A stretch of 64,000 nt of DNA. It comes from Chrysophaeum taylorii (taxonomy: Eukaryota > Sar > Pelagophyceae > Pelagomonadales > Pelagomonadaceae). Location of the stretch: positions 558,001-622,000 of the forward strand of contig JAQMWT010000005.1 in the NCBI GenBank assembly GCA_029834535.1, written 5' to 3'. The notes under the pieces were generated by a model that worked only from the letters and a program-made list of their open reading frames with translations, made no database searches and had not been told where the DNA came from. Both the position numbers and the translations under genes were made by a program. Shown here one piece after another: positions 21,354-29,565 of the stretch (the first letter of the stretch is position 1; every line of letters begins with the position of its first letter).

Positions 21354-21361
21354 GTTATAAA
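21354..21361. repeat. Left 8-bp target-site duplication
   Basis: GTTATAAA immediately precedes the left terminal inverted repeat and is matched exactly at 24238-24245. Eight bases is the hAT superfamily length. Confidence 0.9.
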
Positions 21362-21379
21362 CAGCGTTGGGAATTCACT
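21362..21379 (+). repeat. Left terminal inverted repeat of hAT element
   Basis: CAGCGTTGGGAATTCACT, matching the right end without mismatch. The CAG-x-G-x-TGGGAATTC form is typical of hAT ends. Confidence 0.92.
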
Positions 21380-21502
21380 GGGTTCACTTCACTAGGTTCA
21401 CTGAATTTGGTTCACTTCACTTCACTTCATTTCACCGAATATTTTCGTCCGAAGTCCAATGTTCACTTCACGTTCATTCACTTTGGCAGACGCCCAAGTC
21501 TG

Positions 21503-23960
21503 ATGAGCGAAGTCGAACCGCGCTATCTGGAGGTGGAGGATAATGTTGATGATGAGGAGGAATACGCGGAACAGAAGGAGGAGCACAAGAATGAGCCGAT
21601 TGCGACGTCGATGTTGACGTAGAACACACCCGGCAAAAGTGGACGATCAACCAGGTCCAAGGTGTGGGACTGCGTGCGTCGACTGAAGGAAAATCATCCT
21701 GACCGCGTCAGTGGGAAGGCGACGCATGTGTGTATCCGGTGCTGGGAGCGCCTGAAGGTGACGAGAGACTTCAAGAAAGGCACGTGGCAGACGACCATGC
21801 CCTCTTGGGGCCCACTTCAAGGCTGCGCATCCGGAGGAAGAGCTGGGACGTCAACAGCTCACCAAGAAACAGAAGACAGACCAAGAAAAGGAGGGCGTTA
21901 TGACGGCCGTGGGCGTTGTGGCAGCCTCGAAGGGTAAATCGGATATTACGAGATACTTTATGGCCATGCCCAGCGAGGCAAAAAAAGCACTCTTCCCTTG
22001 TGGCGTTCTCGGCTTGGCACTACGTGTACACGTCGCAGCGGATTTCCAAGCGCACCTTTGACGACGAAGATCATCGCAACCTAATTGAGGCGTATTACAG
22101 CGTCGGTTGCGGGAAAGGCAAGTGCCCGTTCATGACTCGAAAGGCGCTGTTTGAATGGGTGGACGCTGAATATCGTTGCTTTGTTCGAATCTTGAAGCAC
22201 GTCGTTACGTAGTGTTATGAAGCGGCTTTCGGCAATCCATTCGCCCAGGTGCTGCATGACGGCGGGACACTCAAGGATAAGTTCAAGCGACAGGCCATTG
22301 GCCTATCCTTCATCTGGCCCGATTGGAGTGGCGTGGAGACGGTGTGCCTCGTTCCAGCTGACGACGGAACCGATTCCGGCACGGCTTCTCTGCTCCGTTC
22401 TGTGGTCGCGGAGCGTGCGAGAATCGATATCGATTTGGCGGCCGCAACCATTGTTCAAGACCGGGCTGCAATTGGCGTCGCTGAAGAAATTTTTGTTGAG
22501 GTCGAAGCGTGTGACAGGCATGATATCTCAAAAATCTCGGCAGCGGCATGTGGCGACTTGACACGATCCAGAGGCAAGCAGGTGATCAATCGATTCCCCA
22601 GCTGGCCAGGAGCTGCTGAACAGTGCCCACGATGGAGCCAAGTACTTTTCTTACGGCACACGTTTGAAGGATCTGCATGCGCTTTTGCCATTACAGCTGG
22701 GGAAATCGCCGAAGCTCAAGCTCAAGCTCGACCTCAATAAGACGAGGTTCCGGGCGCGATACCAACTTATTCGTTCCTTGTTGCGTATGCACCACGTGCT
22801 CAAACTGTACACGGCTACCAACGTTGGACTCCCCTGGACAATCAGTGAGGAGCAATGGGTGGCGTTGGCTGAATTCGAGGCGATTTTTTTTTGCTATAAC
22901 GGATGACCCCGTTGTTTTCGTGCAACATGAACACTTATACCTGGGGGCGTACGCCGCATTGATCAGGCACAACATGATCGACTCTCTGCGAGCTGGGACG
23001 CTAGAAGTCATTGATCTCCTGAACATAACTGCGAAATCCATGCCACGTAAGACTGTCGATGTTGACGACCTCAGCGAGACCGGAAAAATCTGTCTTCAGC
23101 GGGCTATACTCGAATGTGAGCGTCGGTTTTGCGGGAATAATGAAAACTACGTGCGTCACTTCGACTACGAATTCAACGATCGCGAGCTGATTGCCTTCCT
23201 TCTTGACTTTCGGACTATCAACTGCCGGCACCTGTCGTCCAATCAGAGAGCTCAGGCCAGGAAGTTGCTCAAGGAAGAATATGTGATTTACGCACGGACT
23301 GCATTCCACCATGAAAAGGCAAAGAATTCCTCCGAGTCTGCGCCGCCCTCCGAGCCTGCGCCTGCCCGCAGTCTCTTGGCGGCACTCGACGCACCCGGCG
23401 CTTAGAACGAACATTAGTGGCGACGTGCCTTCTTTTGCTATGCCTGAGAACCAGATGCCCGATTTCAATGTGGAGTTTGAACAGGTCTTCACTCAATGGA
23501 TCAGGCTCTCGAGATCGCTCAACTGGAAAGTGCATTATCCTGAACTTGAGAAGAAGGATGAAGTCGGCTTCACAGATCTGGCTGTGCTCGACGTTGGAAA
23601 GCTGTATCGACCGCTCACCAAGGAGCAGTATGGGTTCCTTCCGGACATGGCGAGAGCCTCTAAGGGTTCAATTGGTACACATGGCGCGCAGAGCTACTGT
23701 GAGCGCTGCCTGAGCATTGGAAATCTTGTCCTGACCGAGGGAAACACGTTGCTCGGCGCGGGCGGACGAGACGGACAAAGTTGCCCTACTGCGCATGAAC
23801 AAGAATTTCATTGCGGCGGCCCGGATTAAGTACAGGGACCTCGCCGAGTTCAAAAACGACGAGAGCACCATCCGCGAAGTGACTCTTTGGAGATGGAGGT
23901 TGATGAGGAAGAACCAGACGGAAATACCGAGGTCGTTCACATCGGCTAAAGTAAGAAACA
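21503..23960 (+). pseudogene. Broken hAT transposase
   Basis: Likely start at the ATG of MSEVEPRYLEVEDN (21503). An in-frame TAG at 21620 follows at once, then the BED-type finger begins (VWDCVRRLKE, CIRCWERL), with its HFKAAH histidines already in another frame. Further pieces in changing frames are FDDEDHRNLIEAYY, LHDGGTLKDKFKRQ, HDISKISAAACGDL, LPWTISEEQW, HFDYEFNDRELIAF and a C-terminal dimerisation block (LYRPLTKEQYGFL, GAQSYCERCLSIGNLVLT, VALLRMNKNFI). The order is that of a full hAT transposase, RNase-H-like fold with C-terminal dimer interface. At least four frame changes and one stop make it non-functional as it stands. Element ends surround it, so it belongs to this transposon. Confidence 0.85.
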
Positions 23961-24219
23961 CTGAACCCCATCCACGGCAACTCCTCCTTCGTCCCGAAAC
24001 GCGAATGAATCTAAGAGCACCAGACCTAGGCAATAGCGCGCGGGGGCACGGAACTGACGGGGCGCAGCAGGGATCGGCGCTGGCGTTAAAAAAAAAAAAA
24101 AAAAAAGTGGCGTTCACTTCACAAAGGTTCACGATGGCCACGTGGGGGGTGACGTGTTCACTTCAAATCAATTCACCAATATTGCGTGGCTGGTGAAGTG
24201 GTTCACGTTCACTTGCTGA

Positions 24220-24237
24220 AGTGAATTCCCAACGCTG
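24220..24237 (-). repeat. Right terminal inverted repeat of hAT element
   Basis: Exact reverse complement of the 18 bases at 21362-21379. Ends ...CCCAACGCTG directly before the right target duplication. Confidence 0.92.
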
Positions 24238-24245
24238 GTTATAAA
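24238..24245. repeat. Right 8-bp target-site duplication
   Basis: GTTATAAA, identical to 21354-21361. Confidence 0.9.
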
Positions 24246-24321
24246 CAAACAATAAGGGTTTGCTGTAAGTCGAGTGCTGATGTAGGGTTTGGGACAGGAT
24301 GGACTGAGGAGGGCTCGGTTT

Positions 24322-24968
24322 ATGACACGAGGACTTGTTTTCTCGGTTGTGTTGCTTGAGGCAACAAGAGCTTGGCTGCCACGCAGGCCGCTCTTCGTCG
24401 GGGGAACCATGGCTGCTGCCTCTACTTCAGAGAATCCTCTCAAGCAGTACTACCAATTGGTCGTCGACACCAGCGGCGAGACGAGCGTTGTGACGAGGGA
24501 CTTCACCAACGTCGAAGCGATAGGGTACTCGAACGTGCCTCAGGTACGTCGCGCGGTAACGCGAACGACTCTCCGCCGCAGTTCTGCCGGAGCCTCGACG
24601 AGAAAGTGGCGGCACCAACTGGCGTTGTGTACGTTTCGTAGTGCGTCGTTGCGACAGACGTATCCTCGCGCAGGTTCACGCAGATGTCTGGAGACAACCC
24701 CTGGCATCATTGCCCCACCGCGCAGATCGTTGTCTGCTTGAGAGGCACGTGGTTTGTGAGGACGACTGACGGTGTGACGACCGAGTTGAAGCAAGGGGAT
24801 GTGCTCTTTCAGGACAACACGCCCGAGCACCTCGCCGCAAAACCTGGCACGCACCAAGCGATGCACTTTTCTGGTGTCGTGGGTGCTACCTGTGATCAGA
24901 TGATTGTGCAGCTTTCCCAGCCCCGGGGGCCTGTCCCCGATTCGAAGAGTGCGCCAGGCCCCTTGTGA
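24322..24968 (+). CDS. Small cupin-fold protein with plastid-type leader
   Basis: Three exons inferred (24322-24543, 24582-24628, 24674-24968) with 38- and 45-bp GT-AG introns; phases fit and give 187 residues. The first 25-30 residues are a hydrophobic signal (LVFSVVLLEATRAWLPRRP) with an aromatic residue at a probable cleavage point, reminiscent of the heterokont plastid presequence motif. The C-terminal exon has a cupin-like pattern: NPWHHCPTAQIVVCLRGTW, a DGVTTELKQGDVLFQDN turn, and a later QAMHF strand, suggesting a metal-binding beta barrel with His ligands. Substrate unknown. Intron 2 is placed at GT|GTACGT because the next GT would create an in-frame stop. The start lies 77 bp after the transposon's right target duplication, so the insertion may have altered its promoter. 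Confidence 0.7.
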
Positions 24969-25309
24969 TCCCTTTGCGCGACTCGAGTTGGGTGTGATGA
25001 TGATACGTTTGTCAGTCGCACTACAACAGTCCGTCCGGATCGCTGTTGCGAAAATCACGAAGCTCAGCTCAGCTCGTGTGCCACACGCGCGCGAGAATTA
25101 AAATTTCTTACCAGTGGGAGCGCTTCGGGAGTGGATTTCCGTCCGTGGCAGAGTTTGTTTCTTAACTTTGTCTTCGATTCCTGGAACTGGAGCCTCGAGA
25201 GTGGTGGGATCGACGATCGTTCAAAAAAAAATGTCTGCACGTTACAGTACTTCAAGTCGAAGGAATAAAGTGAAACTAAAAAAAAGTAAAAAGATTTCCA
25301 GGCAACAAC
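24969..25309. other. Intergenic between cupin and rhodanese genes
   Basis: Short AT-richer spacer with A runs at about 25220-25290. No gene seen. Confidence 0.4.
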
Positions 25310-25802
25310 ATGTGGAATGTTGTAATTGAAATGATGCTGCTTTCGTCGTTTGCGCGTTCGTTCCAGCTTCATGTGTCGTCGCCCGCGACGAGGCAGGTAG
25401 TCCGTGGCCTGCGGTCGCTGCCGCCCCACCTCGAAGAAGCCAAGGCGAGTAGCCCTGCGGCGAGTTGGCCGTCCGACGGTGTTGTTGTTGTTGTTGTTGT
25501 TCCCATAGGCGATGCTCTCTCGCGGAGAGGCCGTGCTGTTGGACGTCCGCGAGCCTGACGAGTGGAAGGGCGGCCACTTCGCTCGGGCGAAACTGGTGCC
25601 TTACACCTCGCAGCTCGAGAAAGGCGTCGTTCCGGATGATGTCAAGCAAGTCACGAAACGGATATTCATTCACTGCAAGGCCGGCGGGCGCGCGTCCAAG
25701 TCTTGCGACGTCCTGAAGAATCAATTCGGATTGGATGCAGTGTCCATTCCCGAAGGTTTCGACAAGCTGCGGGAGCTCGGTTTCGACGACGTCGTCGTGT
25801 AG
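25310..25802 (+). CDS. Single-domain rhodanese-like sulfurtransferase
   Basis: Two exons (25310-25444, 25509-25802) encode 142 residues. The rhodanese fold is clear: LDVREPDEWKGGHF, a KLVPYTSQL linker, and an active-site loop HCKAGGRA with the catalytic Cys, followed by GFDKLRELGF. Rhodaneses move sulfane sulfur between donors and acceptors; the acceptor here is unknown. The intron is GC-AG: donor AAG|GCGAGT, acceptor CATAG|GCG. Splicing gives LEEAK-AMLSRGEAV, a standard start to the domain, whereas reading through gives nonsense and a T/G repeat. The N-terminus (MMLLSSFARSFQLHVSS after an upstream ATG) is signal-like with ARS-F, compatible with plastid import. It follows the cupin gene in the same direction. 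Confidence 0.82.
25445..25508 (+). other. GC-AG intron in rhodanese gene
   Basis: 64 bp, donor GCGAGT after AAG, acceptor CCATAG. Contains a (GTT)n tract at about 25480-25501. It is the clearest GC-AG example in the window because domain continuity across the join is unambiguous. Confidence 0.8.
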
Positions 25803-25925
25803 GCTTGACCTATGAAGAGACCACTCACTCACTCACTCAGTCACTTTCCACGTTATAGAGAGTAATACGAGAGCGTGTGTCGTCAAAAAAAAAAATGCGG
25901 CGATCGATGGATTCGGAGGAGGAGG

Positions 25926-28328
25926 CTAGGCCGGCGTCGTGGGATGGGACATGGAGGCGTGAACGAGGGTGTTGAGCTCGGCCTTGAGTTGGGCGTTTTC
26001 GTCGGCGACTTCGTCGCACCGGCGCTGCTTGAGGACAAGGTTTTGCTTGAGCAGGGCGGCTTGTTTGGTGAGGGTGGCGACGTTGGTGTTGAGGGCGGCG
26101 AGCTCGGCCCTAAACGTGGACTCGGAGTGGTTTCGGTCCGTCTGGAGTTTCGCGAGGTCGGAATCGGCGGCGCGCTTGTCGGCTCGGAGTCGGGCGAGGT
26201 CGGCGCGGTGGTCGTCGAGCTGGTGCTCGAGGTCGGCGTGCTTGGCCGCCGCGGCCTCGGCGGCGGAGGTCGCGGCGCGGAGCTGCTTTTGGGTCTCGGC
26301 GTGTCTGGCGTCTATCGCGCCGTCGCGCGCGCCGAGCTCGGTCTGGGCGGCCGAGAGCTCGGCCTGGAGCGCGCGCTTGTCTTGCTCGGCCGTCTTCGAG
26401 CGCGCGAGGGCGTCGTCCAGGGCGTGCTGGAGGCGCTTGGCGCGGTCGTCGGCGTCGGCACGGCGCGTCTCGGCGGCGTCGATGGCGGCGCGGTCGGCTC
26501 GCAGGCGCTCGGCGTGCGCGGCGTCGGCGTCGTCGCGCTCTTCCCTCGCCGCGGCCGCGTCGGCCTTGGCGGCCTCGACCTCGTCGCGCAGAGCTCGGAG
26601 TTGGTCGTCGGCCTCGGCATTTTTTGCCTCGAGGCCCGCGACGGTTTCGGCGGACGTTTTGGTCGCGCGCTTCGCGTCGGCCAGCTTGGCGACGAGCGCG
26701 GCGACCGCGTCCGCGGTTTCCGAGCGACACGCGGCGAGCGGCTTCTCGAGGTAATCGCGGCGACAGCTCTGGTGGTACTCGCGGAGAGTCTTGGCGCGGC
26801 GCTGGAGCTTGGCGAGGTCGGTCGCGAGCTGCGCGCAGGCCTCGCGCGCGGCGACGACGCGCTCGTCGGCCTCGGTCGCGACGAGCGCCGAACGCACGGC
26901 CGCGTCGGTCGATACGCGGTCGAGCTCGGACGTCTTATCCTCGAGGGCGCTCTCGAGCTCGACCTCGCGGGCCTTGGCGGCCTCGATCTGTTCCTCCCAG
27001 GCTTTTTTGTCGGCGGCGACGCTCCCCTCGGCGCGCGCGGCGCGGGTCTCGGCGTCGGCCGATCGTCGCGCCGCGCGCGCGGCGTCGCGCCGCGCCGCGC
27101 CGAGGAGCTCGTGGACCTCGGCGTGCTCGCCCTGCAGCTTGACGTAGGCGGCCTCGGCGTCGCGCCGCGCCTCGACGTCCTCGGCCGCTCGTCGCGCCAC
27201 GTCCAAAGCGTGCTCGCACGCCTGCTCCTTGGCCTGGCGCACGGCCTTGGCCCGCTTCTCGGTCGCGTCCTTGAGCTTCGCCTCGAGCTGCTCCTTCTCG
27301 CGCGAAAACTTCTTCGCCATCGAGACGAGCTCGTCCCCCGCTTTTTTTAGATCGGTCTGGAGCGCCTCGTTCTCCTCGGCGAGGTCGCGCTTCGCCTCGG
27401 CGAGCTCGACGAGCTGGGCGTCGCGCTTCTCGAGCTGCGCGCCCGCCTCGTCGATCGTCGCGCGCTGCTTGCGCGCCGTCTCCTCGCACACCGCCGCGCG
27501 CGCCTTGGCCTCGCGGGCCTCCCCGAGCGCCGCCTCGACGCGCTTCTCGGCCTCGCGCTTCGCCTGCACGGCCTCGCGCTCGCGCGTTTGGGACCCCCCG
27601 AGGGCGCGCTGCGCCTCGTCTCGTCGCTTCGCGGCGTCCGCTTCCGCGTCGCGCGCGCTCGCGACGCCGCGCCGCAGGTCGTCGCGCTCGCGCCGCGTCG
27701 CCGCGAGCTCGGTACGCGCCGCGTCCCGGTCACCGACGGCCGCCTCGAGCTCCTCCCGCAGCGTCGCGTCCCCCCGGCTGAGCGACTCCTCGGCCGCCGT
27801 CGCCCGATTCCGCAGCGCCTCGACCTCGCGCCCGAGCGCGTCGTTCGTCCCTACGGCCTCCGCGGCCGCGCGCGCCGCCTCGACCGAGGCCTGCCGCTCG
27901 CTCGCCGCCTCGCGTTTCAAACCATCGACCACACCCCGCAGCTCCTTGAGCTCGGCGTCGGCCGCGCTCCGCGCGCGCTCGGCCGCGATCAACCGTCTCT
28001 TGAGTTCGTCGTTCTCGTGTCGCAACCCCTCGCCCATCACCGCGTACGACACCATCTTCTTCTGCTTCTCCTTGGCCTCGCGAGCCATCTCAGAGTTCTT
28101 TTCTTCCAGGGTCTGGAGCTGCTCGAGCAACGCGTTCGTGAACTCGGTCTGCTGCAAGATCTGCTTGAGCAACGGCAGCAGCTCCTTCCGGTCGAGCGTC
28201 CCCGACTCGTCGGCATCGAATTTGTGCAAAAGATCGTTCACGTCGAGCTGACCGTCCCCGTTGGCGTCCCACACCTCCTCGGGCCGTCGCCGCCGCCGCC
28301 TCTGCTGAGACGACGACGACGCCATCAT
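25926..28328 (-). CDS. EF-hand plus long coiled-coil protein
   Basis: About 800 residues from the first of two ATGs at 28328. After a short Ser/Arg-rich start, two adjacent canonical calcium loops occur at about residues 20-50: DANGDGQLDVND and DADESGTLDRKE. The remaining roughly 700 residues are a continuous Ala/Glu/Arg/Lys/Asp-rich coiled coil with few helix breakers, ending SHPTTPA. This suggests a calcium-responsive rod or scaffold, for example for cytoskeleton or basal body; the partner is unknown. No membrane segment. Very high GC in third positions creates long mirror frames on the opposite strand that are not genes. The gene is divergent from the sterol methyltransferase, with a 22-bp palindrome between them. 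Confidence 0.82.
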   Translation of the reverse strand: MMASSSSQQRRRRRRPEEVWDANGDGQLDVNDLLHKFDADESGTLDRKELLPLLKQILQQTEFTNALLEQLQTLEEKNSEMAREAKEKQKKMVSYAVMGEGLRHENDELKRRLIAAERARSAADAELKELRGVVDGLKREAASERQASVEAARAAAEAVGTNDALGREVEALRNRATAAEESLSRGDATLREELEAAVGDRDAARTELAATRRERDDLRRGVASARDAEADAAKRRDEAQRALGGSQTREREAVQAKREAEKRVEAALGEAREAKARAAVCEETARKQRATIDEAGAQLEKRDAQLVELAEAKRDLAEENEALQTDLKKAGDELVSMAKKFSREKEQLEAKLKDATEKRAKAVRQAKEQACEHALDVARRAAEDVEARRDAEAAYVKLQGEHAEVHELLGAARRDAARAARRSADAETRAARAEGSVAADKKAWEEQIEAAKAREVELESALEDKTSELDRVSTDAAVRSALVATEADERVVAAREACAQLATDLAKLQRRAKTLREYHQSCRRDYLEKPLAACRSETADAVAALVAKLADAKRATKTSAETVAGLEAKNAEADDQLRALRDEVEAAKADAAAAREERDDADAAHAERLRADRAAIDAAETRRADADDRAKRLQHALDDALARSKTAEQDKRALQAELSAAQTELGARDGAIDARHAETQKQLRAATSAAEAAAAKHADLEHQLDDHRADLARLRADKRAADSDLAKLQTDRNHSESTFRAELAALNTNVATLTKQAALLKQNLVLKQRRCDEVADENAQLKAELNTLVHASMSHPTTPA

Positions 28329-28398
28329 CACAAACAACAAACAACCGTGGCTATAATCCAAACGCCCAGAGCTATTATTTATTTTTATTTATTTATTA

Positions 28399-28420
28399 CC
28401 TAGGTCTTATAAGACCTAGG
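28399..28420. promoter_or_regulatory. Perfect 22-bp palindrome with TATAA centre in divergent promoter
   Basis: The sequence from CCTAGGTC to GACCTAGG, centred on TTATAA, is a perfect inverted repeat. It lies 70 bp from the minus-strand start (28328) and 35 bp from the plus-strand start (28456), inside AT-rich DNA. It may serve as a bidirectional TATA-like element or a dimeric factor site. Confidence 0.5.
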
Positions 28421-28455
28421 GCCTCACCACACGCACACGTCACGACGACGACGCG

Positions 28456-29565
28456 ATGGATCTTGTGAAGGAACGGCCGGTCGTCGCCGTTTTCGCGGGC
28501 GTCGTGTGCGCCGCGAGCTCGCCATCGATCGTGCGCGGCATCAAACTGACTCTCACCTTCCTGCGGTCGCTCACGACGTCGGGTAAGCGGCAGAAACGCA
28601 TCGATGGCTACAACGAGATGCACGAGGCCGACGGCGCCGACGGACGCAACGACGCCTACGCGACGCTCGTGGACTCGTACTACGACCTCGCGACCGAGTT
28701 CTACGAGTGGGGCTGGGGATCGTGCTTTCATTTTGCAGACCGCCGCGGCGGAGAGTCGTTCGCGCAGTCGCTCGCGCGACACGAGTACTACCTCGCCTCG
28801 CGCCTCGACCTCGCGCCGGGCGCGCGCGTCCTCGACTGCGGCTGCGGCATTGGTGGCCCCGCCCGCAACATCGCGCGATTCACGCGCGCCACCATAACGG
28901 GCATCACCCTCAATCAATTCCAGGTCGATCGCGCGAACGCGCTCTCCAAGCGCGAGGGCGTCGACCACCTCGTCACCGTCGTCCAGGGCGACTTCATGAA
29001 ACTCCCCTTCGAAGACAATTCCTTCGATGCCGTCTACGGCATCGAAGCGACGTGCCATGCACCGGATCGTATCAAGTGTTACTCCGAGATTTTTCGCGTC
29101 CTCAAACCCGGAGCGACGTTCGCCTGCTACGAGTGGTGTCTCACCGACGCCTACGACCCCGCCAACCCCGACCACCGCAAACTCAAAAAGGACATCGAGG
29201 TCGGCGACGGCCTCCCCGACCTTGTCCACACCTCGGTCTGCACCGAGGCCCTCGAGAAAGCTGGTTTTCGCGTCTTGGAGACCCGCGACTGCGCCAAGGA
29301 CGGCCTCCTCGACGGCGGCGAGCCCTGGTACACCCCGCTCACGCCCAGCTGGAATCCCCTCAAGTGGCCGCGATTCCAGTTCAACCCGGTCATGTTCTTC
29401 TTGATGCCAAAAATCCTCCGCTCCTTTGAGTTTGCGCGCCTCGTTCCGCCCGGCACCGCCAAGACGCAGGTCATGCTCCAGGCCGGCGGCATCGGCTGCG
29501 CGCAAGGCGGCATCACCGGAGCATTCACGCCCATGTGGCTTATGGTCGGCAAGAAACCTCTCTAA
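28456..29565 (+). CDS. SMT1: Sterol 24-C-methyltransferase
   Basis: 369 residues, one exon. Transfers a methyl group from S-adenosylmethionine to C24 of the sterol side chain at the ER, a committed step to ergosterol- and phytosterol-type sterols. Evidence: the sterol-binding YEWGWG motif near residue 82, the SAM-binding LDCGCGIGGPARNIARF near 125, GITLNQFQVDRAN, VYGIEATCHAPD, the FACYEWCLTDAY block and a C-terminal sterol-MT domain ending FTPMWLMVGKKPL. An N-terminal hydrophobic stretch may anchor it to the membrane. Length equals the ERG6/SMT family. Intact. Symbol is given by homology; whether it performs the first or second methylation is not certain. Confidence 0.93.
   Translation: MDLVKERPVVAVFAGVVCAASSPSIVRGIKLTLTFLRSLTTSGKRQKRIDGYNEMHEADGADGRNDAYATLVDSYYDLATEFYEWGWGSCFHFADRRGGESFAQSLARHEYYLASRLDLAPGARVLDCGCGIGGPARNIARFTRATITGITLNQFQVDRANALSKREGVDHLVTVVQGDFMKLPFEDNSFDAVYGIEATCHAPDRIKCYSEIFRVLKPGATFACYEWCLTDAYDPANPDHRKLKKDIEVGDGLPDLVHTSVCTEALEKAGFRVLETRDCAKDGLLDGGEPWYTPLTPSWNPLKWPRFQFNPVMFFLMPKILRSFEFARLVPPGTAKTQVMLQAGGIGCAQGGITGAFTPMWLMVGKKPL

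Larger units (their letters stand above)
21362..24237 (+). mobile_element. hAT-superfamily DNA transposon, 2876 bp, coding-dead
   Basis: Bounded by perfect 18-bp terminal inverted repeats starting CAGCGTTGGGAATTC and by a perfect GTTATAAA target duplication. Subterminal regions at both ends are dense in GTTCACTTCA-type motifs, likely transposase binding sites. The interior carries a plus-strand hAT transposase (BED zinc finger through C-terminal dimerisation domain) broken by a stop and several frame changes. The preserved ends show the insertion is not old, while the broken frame means it could now move only with help from another copy. An A run lies at about 24088-24105. Confidence 0.92.

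Noticed and set aside
25875-27350. 491-codon plus-strand frame opposite the EF-hand coiled coil
   Set aside because: Gly/Leu/Arg-rich mirror translation of a high-GC coiled coil; no domain, while the minus strand has EF-hands and heptads.
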